Source of the DNA: Bradymonas sediminis
GTDB lineage: Bacteria; Myxococcota_A; Bradymonadia; Bradymonadales; Bradymonadaceae
DNA length: 64,000 bases
NCBI RefSeq assembly: GCF_003258315.1
Contig: NZ_CP030032.1
Location: 782,001 to 846,000, forward strand
Reading direction: 5' to 3'
Position numbers and translations under genes: made by a program. Of this stretch, positions 27,326 to 36,600 are shown piece after piece (the first letter of the stretch is position 1; every line of letters starts with the position of its first letter). The notes beneath the pieces were generated by a model, which searched no databases, was not told the DNA's origin, and was given only the letters and a program-made list of their open reading frames with translations.

Positions 27326-27637
27326 TTACGCGCTCGGGTTCTCACCATCTTTTTGGATGCAGGGAGCGGAGGGTTGTGCCTCGATGGGCTCATCCGGGTT
27401 TAGCCAGATGGCCTTGTCTGTATTCGTATCGTCGCTGCATCGAACGGGTTCGATCGCCGGGTTGGGCTCGCACCAGATGCAGTCGGTGCCGCTGTCAAGC
27501 AGGCGCACCGGGATTTCGTCGCTTTGCGCGCTGAGCTGGGACTCTTCCACGAACGCGCGCGGCGTCAATACCAGGGCCATCCAGAAGACGGTCCCGGCAA
27601 AGAAAATGCGCAGCATTTTGGCGTGGACAAGGTTCAT
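27326..27637 (-). CDS. Small exported protein, hypothetical
   Basis: The protein has 103 residues. A hydrophobic segment near the N-terminus (MLRIFFAGTVFWMALVL, from residue 8) resembles a signal peptide, so a start at 27616 is also possible. The mature part has four Cys (CIWC, RC, PC) and many Asp/Pro/Glu residues. No family is recognised and no strong ribosome site is visible. It is the only plausible gene in an otherwise empty 1.1-kb gap. Confidence 0.45.
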   Translation of the reverse strand: MNLVHAKMLRIFFAGTVFWMALVLTPRAFVEESQLSAQSDEIPVRLLDSGTDCIWCEPNPAIEPVRCSDDTNTDKAIWLNPDEPIEAQPSAPCIQKDGENPSA

Positions 27638-28214
27638 AAGCTCTGCAAATTCAACGCGTTGGAGAATCTAAAAATAATGAATGGCCACGAATCAATTAAA
27701 AGGATGGCCGGATATAAGTGGGCAGACCTAAATGCTTTTGATGCCCAGAAAATGGTCCCAATAAATAGTTTTGCTCTTCGCTCATTTTGTGGCGTCTTTC
27801 TAAGAAAGCGCTACCACAATTTAAATACTTTCGCGCAAAATAGTCGCGCATGTCGCGAAGGCTCTCTTATAGTATGTACCAAAATAGGGGGATATTTCAA
27901 GTGTTCTCTGGGCTCAGCGCCACAAGATTCGTACTTATTAATGATGAACGCCCGCGCCGATTGAGCAACTACTTCGCTTTTCGGGGCGAAAAGGAGCGCG
28001 AGGTTGTCCCCATCACTCAGCGCCCCTCGCCGGCGGCGTTATGGCTCGCCCGAACATCAATCGGGCCGCCCCCGAAATTCCCAATCGTCTTGTGTTTCAG
28101 CAGGCGCTTGATATACACCAGTGGAGAATTTTGGAAATATGAGCCAACCCCCCTCGCTCAGATGCGTGTGTCTGCTCATTTGAGATTTTCGGCGAGAACC
28201 AAGAGAGTGCGCTG
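27638..28214. other. Non-coding, AT-richer stretch before the flotillin operon
   Basis: Neither strand shows protein-like sequence. The part from about 27640 to 27960 is clearly richer in A and T than the surrounding genes and has short palindromes such as CTTTCTAAGAAAG near 27797. It may hold regulatory sites or be a decayed gene. Confidence 0.5.
28090..28117 (+). promoter_or_regulatory. Possible promoter of the NfeD/flotillin operon
   Basis: TTGTGT at 28090-28095 and TATACA at 28112-28117 are separated by 16 bases, about 100 bases before the first gene. The -35 match is only moderate. Confidence 0.35.
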
Positions 28215-28892
28215 ATGTCGACACTGCTTTTAATCTATATCTTTTGCATGGTGCTCGGCGGTGTCTTCGTCGCGCTGTCGGTCTTCGGCGGGCTTTTTGA
28301 CGCCGACGCGGATCTCGACGTCGATATGGACGTCGATATGGACGCAGATTTCGACCTCGACGCCGATGCTGACGCGGGGGCTCACGTAGACTTCAACGCC
28401 GAACACGGGTACGATGGCGACATCGAAGTGTCTGTTGGCCGGCGTTTTAATCCCTTTGTTAGTTTTAAATTCTACACATTTGGATTGGCGTTTTTTGGGC
28501 TCACCGGTGTGCTATTCACCGCCCTGAATTTGGTGGAGAGTTCGGCCCTTGTCTTGGCCGTCTCGCTGGCGACCGGCCTCGGGGCCGGGCTTGGTATGGC
28601 CTATGTGCTCTACCGGCTTAACGCCTCCGCCGGCTCTCAGGGGGTTACCTCGAACGATTACGCAGGGTTGCCGGCGAAGATTATGCTGCCGGTAGGCGCC
28701 GGGCGCACCGGCAAAGCCAGGATGTCTATTAAAGGGCAAATCATCGAGATGCCCGCGCGCGCCGCAGATGATGATGTTGTGTTCGACTTTGGAGAAGATT
28801 GCTACGTTTTAGGAATCGAAGATGGCGTGGTCCAGGTTGTGCGTCCGTCGGCGCTGCTTGGTGCGTCCAAGGCTGAGCTCGGTGGGGACTGA
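28215..28892 (+). CDS. NfeD-like membrane protein with alternating-Asp segment, flotillin partner
   Basis: The protein has 225 residues. A first membrane helix spans about 4-27. Residues 29-54 then alternate Asp with another residue 13 times without a break, followed by more acidic sequence. Two more membrane helices lie at about 88-105 and 110-133. The C-terminal 75 residues form a beta-rich, OB-fold-like domain (GLPAKIMLPVGAGRTGKARM, then GVVQVVRPSALL), as in NfeD/YqiJ/YuaF proteins. These proteins are usually encoded next to flotillins and act with them in membrane microdomains. The two SPFH genes directly downstream (37- and 51-base gaps) support the call. The Asp repeat is unusual. Confidence 0.8.
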   Translation: MSTLLLIYIFCMVLGGVFVALSVFGGLFDADADLDVDMDVDMDADFDLDADADAGAHVDFNAEHGYDGDIEVSVGRRFNPFVSFKFYTFGLAFFGLTGVLFTALNLVESSALVLAVSLATGLGAGLGMAYVLYRLNASAGSQGVTSNDYAGLPAKIMLPVGAGRTGKARMSIKGQIIEMPARAADDDVVFDFGEDCYVLGIEDGVVQVVRPSALLGASKAELGGD

Positions 28893-28929
28893 ACCCAGCG
28901 GGTTATTTTATCCCGGATGAGGAAAAAGT

Positions 28930-30312
28930 ATGGAACTCTTTTTGGTAATTTTTGCGGCGCTCGGCCTGGCCGCGCTGGGAATCGCGTTCTTCGCGCTGGC
29001 GAAGGCTTTTCTCATCGTGGGACGGCCCAATGAAGTCGTCGTCTTCTCCGGTGGGAACTATCGGAGCGAGACCGGCGGCAGCCAGGGTTGGTACGCGATG
29101 TTCGGCGGGCGCCGCTATCGCATTCCAATCTTGGAGAAGGTCGACCGCCTCGACCTGACGCTGATGTCGGTCAATATCGTCATTCATAACGCCTACTCAA
29201 AAGGCGGCATCCCGCTGAGCGTGCACGCCATCGCCAACGTCAAGGTGTCGAGTAATCCGCGCCTGGTCGGCAACGCCATCGAGCGTTTCCTCGGCAGTGA
29301 CAAACAGGAGATCCTGCGCGTCGCCAAGGAAACCCTCGAGGGGCATGTGCGCGGCGTTCTGGCCTCGATGACTCCCGAGGAGATCAACGAGAACCGCCTC
29401 AAATTCGCCGAAGAGCTGCACCACGAAGCCACGCCGGACTTCGAGAAATTGGGCCTTCACCTCGACGTGCTCAAAATCCAGAACGTCGCCGATGACCGCG
29501 ACTACCTTGAGTCCATCGGGCGCACGCGCATCGCCGAGATCATCAAGGTCGCCGAGGTCGCCGAGTCCGACGCCATGAAGTCGGCCGAGGAGATCGAGGC
29601 GCAGGCTCAAGGGCAGGGCGAGGTCGCCCGGCGCAACGCGCAGGCCCAGATCCAGAAGATGCAAAACGAATTGCGCGAATACCAGGCCCAGCTCGAACAA
29701 CTCGCAAAAAGTGCCGAGGAGCGCGCTGAAGCCGGCGCCCTGACCGCCCGCGCTGAGGCCGAGCAAGAGCTCCAGCAGGTGCGTACCGAGCTGGAGAAGT
29801 TCCGCCTGCAGGCTGACGTCGTGATCCCCGCCGAGGCCGAGAAGGTCGCCCGCGAGGTCATCGCCGCCGGTGAGGCCGCCGAGATCGCCGAGAAGGGCCG
29901 CGCCATGGCCATGGTCCTGAGCATGATGAGCAATGTCTGGAAAGAAGCCGGCCCCGACGCGATGGACGTCTTCATCATCCACCGCCTCGAGTCGATCATG
30001 AAGCAGGTGGCCGAGGCCGCCAATCAGGTCACCGTGCGCGAGGTCGCCCTCATCGACAGCGGCGACGGCACCGCGCTTCCCAATTATGTCAGCTCCTTCC
30101 CGCGGATCGTCGGCAATCTCTTCGATGAGATGCGCGACACCGTCGGCCTGGATATCGGCGGCGCCCTGACCGGCGACCACCGCGAGGTCGAGTTGGTCCC
30201 GCGGGCCCAAACGTCGCCTCGAAAACGTCTGGGCACCGAGACCGGGCGCAAAGCGCGTAGTCTCGACGCCGGCAGCATTACCCCGTCGACGACCGAGTCT
30301 GACAACTCCTAA
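28930..30312 (+). CDS. SPFH/flotillin-family protein 1
   Basis: The protein has 460 residues. An N-terminal membrane hairpin or helix (about 2-30) is followed by an SPFH/Band 7 domain (about 32-200) containing NEVVVFSGG, RIPILEKVDRLDLT, NAYSKGGIPLSV and LKIQNVADDRDYL. A Glu/Ala/Gln-rich coiled coil spans about 205-335, then a C-terminal flotillin-type helical segment with GPDAMDVFIIHRLESIM. Bacterial flotillins oligomerise on the inner face of the membrane and scaffold protein complexes. gatgagg precedes the ATG. The last 50 residues are polar and not conserved in appearance. It is paralogous to the next gene. Confidence 0.9.
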   Translation: MELFLVIFAALGLAALGIAFFALAKAFLIVGRPNEVVVFSGGNYRSETGGSQGWYAMFGGRRYRIPILEKVDRLDLTLMSVNIVIHNAYSKGGIPLSVHAIANVKVSSNPRLVGNAIERFLGSDKQEILRVAKETLEGHVRGVLASMTPEEINENRLKFAEELHHEATPDFEKLGLHLDVLKIQNVADDRDYLESIGRTRIAEIIKVAEVAESDAMKSAEEIEAQAQGQGEVARRNAQAQIQKMQNELREYQAQLEQLAKSAEERAEAGALTARAEAEQELQQVRTELEKFRLQADVVIPAEAEKVAREVIAAGEAAEIAEKGRAMAMVLSMMSNVWKEAGPDAMDVFIIHRLESIMKQVAEAANQVTVREVALIDSGDGTALPNYVSSFPRIVGNLFDEMRDTVGLDIGGALTGDHREVELVPRAQTSPRKRLGTETGRKARSLDAGSITPSTTESDNS

Positions 30313-30363
30313 ATTTATAGGTGTGAGCGGTTTTAATCACGCTTATCAACATAGAGGAATATT

Positions 30364-31608
30364 ATGGAAATCATTTTCGCCGCTGTCGTCATCTTTGGTC
30401 TATTCGCGGTCGCGGTCGTTATCGGCGCCTCGAATCTGCTCGAAATTTGCGAGCCGAACGAAGTGCTCGTATTTAGCGGCAGCAAGAACGAGAAGGGCTA
30501 TCAATTCCTGCACGCAGGAAAGAAGCTTCGTATCCCGCTTTTTCACCGCGTTGACCGCCTCGACGTGACCAATATGGTCATCGATCTCAACGTCACCAAC
30601 GCCTACTCCAAGGGCGGCATCCCGCTGAGCGTTAAGGGCGTGGCCAACGTCAAGATCGCCAGCCACCAGCCGCTTATCGCCAACGCCGTCGAGCGCTTTT
30701 TGGGCATGAGCCGCGAGCGCGTCATGCAGATCGCTCGTGAGACCCTCGAGGGGAACCTGCGCGGCGTCCTCGCCCGACTGACCCCCGAGCAGGTCAACTT
30801 CGACCGCCAGTCCTTCGCGTCGGAGTTGTCCGAAGAGGCCGAGCATGACCTGTCCAAATTGGGCCTGGTCCTCGACACGCTTAAGATTCAAAACGTCACC
30901 GACGACAAGGGCTATCTCGACTCGATCGGTCGTAAACAATCCGCCGTCCTGATCATGAATAGCCGCGTGGCCGAGGCCGAGAACCGCTCCGAAGCCGCCA
31001 TCCGCGACGCCTCCAACCAGTTGAAAAAGGCCCACGCCAAGATCGAGGCGCGAAAGGAGATCTCGAAGGCTGAGTCCGACCGGCGCGTCCTGGACGCGAC
31101 GACCCGCGGCTCCGCGATGATCGCCGAGGAGCGCTCGCGCATCGGCGCCGCCGTCGCCAAAGCGCAGGCCAACGTCGACGTGCAGCGCGCGCGTCTCGAG
31201 CAGGTTAAGCGCCAGCTCGCCGCCGACGTCATTCAGCCCGCCAAGGCCCGCAAGGCGCAGCTGGAGGCCGAGGCCAAAGGTAACGCCGCAAAGATCATCG
31301 AGGATGGTAAGGCCGACGTCGAGGCGCTCCAGGCCCTGGTCAATACCTGGCGCGACGCCGGAGACTCGGCCCGACCGATCTTCAAGCTTCAGCAATTCGA
31401 CTTCATCATGGAGTCTATGATGTCGACCATCAAAGCGATCGAAATTGACAAAATTACGGTCATCGACTCGCGGCTTAATAAGATCGACCGCGAGGGCTCG
31501 CTGCCGATGAAGGCCGCCAGCAGCTCCGAGCAGATCAAGCAGACGCTCGGCCTGGACGTGCCGCGCATGTTGCAGGGATTGTCGGCGATGAACACCAAAG
31601 ACTCCTGA
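30364..31608 (+). CDS. SPFH/flotillin-family protein 2
   Basis: The protein has 414 residues and the same architecture as the gene before it: N-terminal hydrophobic segment (about 2-25), SPFH domain (about 27-195) with NEVLVFSG, RIPLFHRVDRLDVT, NAYSKGGIPLSV and LKIQNVTDDKGYLDSIGR, a charged coiled coil (about 200-320), and a C-terminal helical part with RPIFKLQQFDFIMESMM. The shared motifs point to an old duplication. The two probably form mixed oligomers with the NfeD-like protein. The operon ends in tandem hairpins. Confidence 0.9.
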   Translation: MEIIFAAVVIFGLFAVAVVIGASNLLEICEPNEVLVFSGSKNEKGYQFLHAGKKLRIPLFHRVDRLDVTNMVIDLNVTNAYSKGGIPLSVKGVANVKIASHQPLIANAVERFLGMSRERVMQIARETLEGNLRGVLARLTPEQVNFDRQSFASELSEEAEHDLSKLGLVLDTLKIQNVTDDKGYLDSIGRKQSAVLIMNSRVAEAENRSEAAIRDASNQLKKAHAKIEARKEISKAESDRRVLDATTRGSAMIAEERSRIGAAVAKAQANVDVQRARLEQVKRQLAADVIQPAKARKAQLEAEAKGNAAKIIEDGKADVEALQALVNTWRDAGDSARPIFKLQQFDFIMESMMSTIKAIEIDKITVIDSRLNKIDREGSLPMKAASSSEQIKQTLGLDVPRMLQGLSAMNTKDS

Positions 31609-31643
31609 GTAAACCGGCTGCGCGGGGCCTGGTCCCCGCGCAG

Positions 31644-31686
31644 TGAAAAACCCCGGCGCGCCGCGATGGCGCGCCGGGGTTTTTCA
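31644..31686. terminator. Bidirectional terminator between convergent genes
   Basis: A 19-bp stem (TGAAAAACCCC... with ...GGGGTTTTTCA) has a 5-base loop and is A- and T-flanked on its two sides. A second hairpin, TGCGCGGGG/CCCCGCGCA, lies just before it at 31619-31642. It serves both the flotillin operon and the HEAT-repeat gene. Confidence 0.93.
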
Positions 31687-31705
31687 TTTTCTTGGCTCCC
31701 GCGCC

Positions 31706-33385
31706 TCAGTTCTTAAACGCGCTCGGCGACCGGTCCCGCTCGAGGTCAAAATCAAAGTCCCCCTCCAGGTCGAACTCGTTGTCGAGGTCGATGGGCGCCG
31801 GCAGGGGAGGGCGGCGGTTGGCGTGTTTTCGCTGCAGCAGGGCGCGTAGACTCTGCTGAGTGTCCGGGGCTTGTGAGTCCACCCAGCGCGTCAGGCTTAG
31901 GAGCGCGGCGGTGGAGTTCGTCTCGATAATCGCCGAGATAAGCAGCGAGGAGAATGTGTCCGAATCGGCGTAGAGCAGGCGCTCGAACTCGTGACAAAGG
32001 TTGGGCGTGTCGCCCGGGGCCGCGCGTCGAATCACCTCGAGGGCGCGCCGCTGAATCGAGGCGTTGGGGTGGTCGAGCAGCGGAACCAGCGCGCTGGCAT
32101 CGCCCGGATGCCACCGGCTGTTGGCTGGATAGCCCCCGCTCGGGGTGAGGCGCTCCAGCGCGTGCAAGCAGCCCTCGGCGATGGGCAGAAACTGGTGGGA
32201 ATCGCGCAGCGAATCCAGCGCGATATGCTGGGCGAGCGGGGCGTCGGGGGATTGAGGCGAGTAGAACTCGCCGAAGGTGCGAAGCAGCGCCGCCTCGGCC
32301 TGCAGCAGATTCGAATTCGGCTCGTAGGCCCGGCGCCGCCGGATAAGCTGCACGCTCTTGAGCACCTCGCGGCTCATCCACCCCGGCAGGTGCTGCGCGA
32401 TCGCGTGCAACGCGGTGGCCGCGGTCGCCGTAACGATGGTGTTGTCGGCGCGCGTGGACTTCAACGCGTGGTAGAGCAGGGGCTCATGGCCGGAGCGCCC
32501 CGCCGCCTCCAGCGCCGCCAGTTGCACAAACCCGTCGCCGTGGCCCAATCCCTGCTCGATGCAGCGAACCTCTTCGGGGCGCGCGTCGGCGTTCAAGAAG
32601 TCAGCCATCAGCCGCAGGCTCGCCGCGCGGTCGGCGTCCGAACTGGTCAGCTTAAAGTGGCGCAGCGCCACCCCGCGGGCCGCCGGGTTCCCCAGCGCAT
32701 GCAGCGTCTGGATGCCCAGCGTGCTCTGGGCGTCGTCGCGGCGCACCAGCGCGCTGGCCAGGGCGAACGCCTCGCGATGCTCCGGCAGCCAGCGCTCAAA
32801 GAGTCCGCGCCGCTCCTCGGGCCCACAGGTCAACCCATGGAAAAAATCGCGCGCCTCCAACTCCAGCGGGTGTATTTCCTGGCGTATCTGGGCCGCGCTA
32901 AACGCCTTTCGCGCGCTCTCTCGCACATACAGGCTCGGGTCCGTGAGCGCCTCGCGCAGATGCTCAAACACCCGCGGGTCGCGCAGCGTCGCGAAGCACT
33001 CCGCGACGTAGGTGCGCACCAGTTCATCGGGATCGTGGCGCATATCTCGCAAGAACTCGAAGAGCCGCGCGTCGTCCTCGGGCCCGGCGACCTCGATGAT
33101 CGCCTGCATCGCAAACCCGCGCGTGGTCCCCACCTCCAGGTCGTCTCGGGCATCAAATACAAAGCGCATCAGGCGCACCAGCGCCTTCGACCCGCCGATC
33201 TCTGCCAGCACCCGAATCAGGGCCGGATGCGCCCGGGGCTCAAGCTTGGTCAGCCCGGCTGAGACCACCCCGAGCGCCCGCTCTCCCAGCCCCACGAGGG
33301 TCTCGTGTGCCTGGGCGGCGCGCGCCTCATCGGCGTCGGTTAATTGGCGCAGAAGACGAATTATTTGCTGACGCTCAGTGGTCAC
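31706..33385 (-). CDS. HEAT-repeat protein
   Basis: The protein has 559 residues from GTG 33385; an in-frame GTG at 33436 would add 17 residues of unlikely sequence. It is soluble, with no signal peptide. It consists almost entirely of paired helices of the HEAT/PBS-lyase type (for example DPSLYVRESARKAFSAA, GDGFVQLAALEAAGRSG and HPNASIQRRALEVIRRA). Such solenoids serve as protein-binding scaffolds. The last 40 residues are acidic (DLDNEFDLEGDFDFDLERD). It is divergent from the giant TPR gene, with a 250-base shared upstream region, so the two may be coregulated. Confidence 0.8.
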   Translation of the reverse strand: MTTERQQIIRLLRQLTDADEARAAQAHETLVGLGERALGVVSAGLTKLEPRAHPALIRVLAEIGGSKALVRLMRFVFDARDDLEVGTTRGFAMQAIIEVAGPEDDARLFEFLRDMRHDPDELVRTYVAECFATLRDPRVFEHLREALTDPSLYVRESARKAFSAAQIRQEIHPLELEARDFFHGLTCGPEERRGLFERWLPEHREAFALASALVRRDDAQSTLGIQTLHALGNPAARGVALRHFKLTSSDADRAASLRLMADFLNADARPEEVRCIEQGLGHGDGFVQLAALEAAGRSGHEPLLYHALKSTRADNTIVTATAATALHAIAQHLPGWMSREVLKSVQLIRRRRAYEPNSNLLQAEAALLRTFGEFYSPQSPDAPLAQHIALDSLRDSHQFLPIAEGCLHALERLTPSGGYPANSRWHPGDASALVPLLDHPNASIQRRALEVIRRAAPGDTPNLCHEFERLLYADSDTFSSLLISAIIETNSTAALLSLTRWVDSQAPDTQQSLRALLQRKHANRRPPLPAPIDLDNEFDLEGDFDFDLERDRSPSAFKN

Positions 33386-33635
33386 AATAATCTCGTATCC
33401 AGGGGAATCGAAATAAGCTCGATTGGGCGGATGCACGCCCCATTTGAGTCGGTAGGCTTATCTCTCAAAATAGGCACCGCCATGGCCCCGAGGAGGCCGG
33501 TCCTCGAGGATTTCTTTTCGGCGCGTCCTTTTTTGTCGCGCACCCCAGATTTTGCGGCCCTATACTTGCGCCGCCGGTCTTGGCAGGGTTAAAACAAATG
33601 TGTTCATCACTCGAAATTTAGCGCAGGACCCTTTC

Positions 33636-36600
33636 ATGTCGCATAGCTCCGGAGATGGTACCAATCAGCCAGCCTCCGACCGCAGTCGCACTTCCCAACC
33701 GGGCCAGGGGAGCCCCGCGCAACTTCGAGACCAGTTGCCGTCGGTGCATCGCGAAGATGAGACGCTCAGTCGGGTCACCCGCACGCTGAAGCGCGGCATC
33801 GCGCCGGGCGGCTGGGATGATTTTGCCGAGGCCGACCGCGGCCTGCTCGAGAACCTGGGCGGCCTGGACCAGCCCTTCGCCCTGGACATCAACGCGGAGT
33901 TCCGGCGCACCGTCGAATTCGAGGATGCCTTCCCGCGTTTTCGCCCCCAGGACTATGACCGCGAACAGACCCCGCGCGACGCGGTCGACCCCTTCGACCT
34001 CGTTGACCTGCGCATCGAGCCAGACCCCGACGCGCCCGCCGAAAACGGCCGGCCAACCCGCATTCTTGTCGGCCTGGGCGCCCACGGCGGGCGTGTCCCC
34101 GTCGCCGCGCCGTGGGCGCAGTTTTTAGAAGAACTCCGCGAAGAAACTAGCGTCGAGGGCGACCTGCAGCTGCGCTCCAGTTACGTCTTTTTGGTCGCCA
34201 ACTTATTGCGCTTCTACGGCGCCGACGCCCCGGAGGCCGCCGCGATCGCTGACGCCTTACACGGCGCCGCCACTCAATTGCCGGGCGGATTGCGCGCCTC
34301 ATTGGTCGACCTGGTGGTCCAATATTGGGGCGATGGGGGGCTCGACTTTATCGAGATGGTCGAGCAGCTCGAGCAACGCGACAACCGGCACGACCCCAAG
34401 AGCGCCGGGCATCGGCGCGCAAGCATCGCCCTGGAGCGGCTGCTGGGCGGGGCGCTTGAGGAGGACGTCGCCGACCGCATGCGCGCCTGGCTCTACGCCC
34501 CCGAAACCCTGGCCGGTCTGGGCTTTCGCGGGATTCGAGCACATCAGCAGGGCGCGCGCGTCATCGCCGCGCAGATCTGGGAGCAGGCCGCGACTTATCT
34601 GCGCGAGGAGCCGCGCCAGGTCGTGGCCGACACCGCCGTCTATTTTATGCGCGACGCCCCCGGCTTTTTTGAGCGGGTCTATCGGCAGCCCAACCTCGCC
34701 TCGCGCTCGCGCGCCCAGCTGTTGATGATGCAGCGCCACGCCGCGATGGTCGGCGACCCGCGTGGCGAGGCGATGGCCCTCTATGAGTTGGTTATGGGGG
34801 ATATCGAGGTCGGAAAGCGCGAGCAACGCAGCAGCGCCGGGACCCACGAGAGCAGCGGACAAAGCGCCTGGCAGGCCCGCCTCAAAGCGCTGGCGGCCGC
34901 GAGGCTCTTTCGCCTGTCGACCCTGCTCTACCGCTTCAAGCAGGCGCGCGAGGCCGCCGCTGGCCCGCTGGCCGGCCTCTCCGCGTACCGCGTGCTCCAC
35001 GACGCGGCTTCATTGGCGCCCGATAACCGCCTCTATTTGCGCCGTCTTGTGCGCCGCTCCCGCCAGCGCGGCGACCTCAAGACCTGCGCCAAATCACTGC
35101 GAACCCTCGCCCGCGATTATCATAACCATCAGCTCGCCGCCCTCGCCGCCACCGAGTTGGCGCGCACCATTTTCCTGAGCGCAAACCCGCTGCCGCCCGA
35201 GAAGCTCTCGCTTGTCGAGCGCTATTTGGGTGAAGCCCTGGCGAGCGACCCGGCCTGTGAGCCCGCGCTTCTTGCCCTGAGACGACTTCATCGGCGCGAC
35301 GACGGCGAGCGGGCCGATGACGCGCGCGGCGCCGACGAAGCCGAACTCTTTGCCCGCGGCGATTGGAGCGCGCTCGCCGACCGCCTGGAGCAGCGACTTG
35401 GCGAGGTCGAGGAGCCCCAGGAGTGGAGCGCGTTGGCGTTTCGCATCGCGCAATTGCACGCCTGGCACCTCTCGCCGATCTCGGACTCGCGCCTGCGCGC
35501 GGAGTTCTTGGAGCAGGTGTTGATCGGCGCGCCGGAGCATGTGCCGACGTTGGTCGAGCTGCTCGACGTGCGCCTGGCCCGCCAGGAATACCCCGCCGCC
35601 CATGACCTCCTGGAGACCCTGGCCGACCTGGCCCACGACCTCGATGAGCGCGGGGCATGGTTGGTGGAGCGCGCCGAGTTGCTCGAATACCACCTGGGCG
35701 ACCCGGCTCAGGCGGCGCGGGTATTTCGCGACGCGCTGCGCCACGCGCCTGCGAATACCGACGCCTTTTTGGGTCTGCTGCGCTGCGACGGGTTTTTGAG
35801 CGACGCGGAGATGGAGCAGGGCGTGCTCGTTGAGATCGTGGCTCGCCTGGACGCGGGCGTTTCAGTCCACGAGAGCGACGCGATGGCCGTCGAGTTGATG
35901 TTGCGCGCCGAGGTCTCCGAGCGCGCCCGCGAGATTTTGGAGCAGCGCTTCTCGGGCCTACCCCTCTGGCAATTTATAAAGCTCTGCGCCAGCGTCTCCG
36001 ATGATTCCCTGAACCACGACGCGCTTCGCGTCCTCAAGCGCATGTGGATGTTGCCGCGCGCGGTGGAACTGCTTGACGTCTTCGAGCGCTTCTTTGTGGA
36101 CCCCGATACCCTGCGCGAAGCGCCGACCCGTGAGGCGGTGAAGGCCCAGCTTGGCCGCATCGATATCGCGCCCGCGCACGAAGGCCGAATGCTGTGGGCG
36201 ATGCAGGGCGCGCGCGGGCTCGCAGACCCCGAGATCTTCGGGCTTATCGCGGCGCTCAACGCGCGGCGAAGCCGGGATTTTATCGCCCGTGAATCCCACC
36301 TCTTGTGGATGGCGATGAGCTTTTTGTGGCGCGGCGAACAGGCCTCAGCGCTCAAGATCTGCGAGCATATTCTGGCCCGCTTCCCCGACTTTATGCCCGC
36401 GCTGAAGTTGGCCAAGATCATCGGCCCGAGCCTGGGGCGCTGGGCTGAGGTCGCGCGTTGGTGTGAGCTCGAAGCCCGGCGCACCCGCGTCGAGCGCGTC
36501 GGCTTTGAGAGCCGCCTGATGGCCTCCGAAGTCCAGCAAAACTACCTGGGGGACTTCGACGCCGCCTGCCTGCAATTTCGCACGCTCTTGCAGCAAGACC

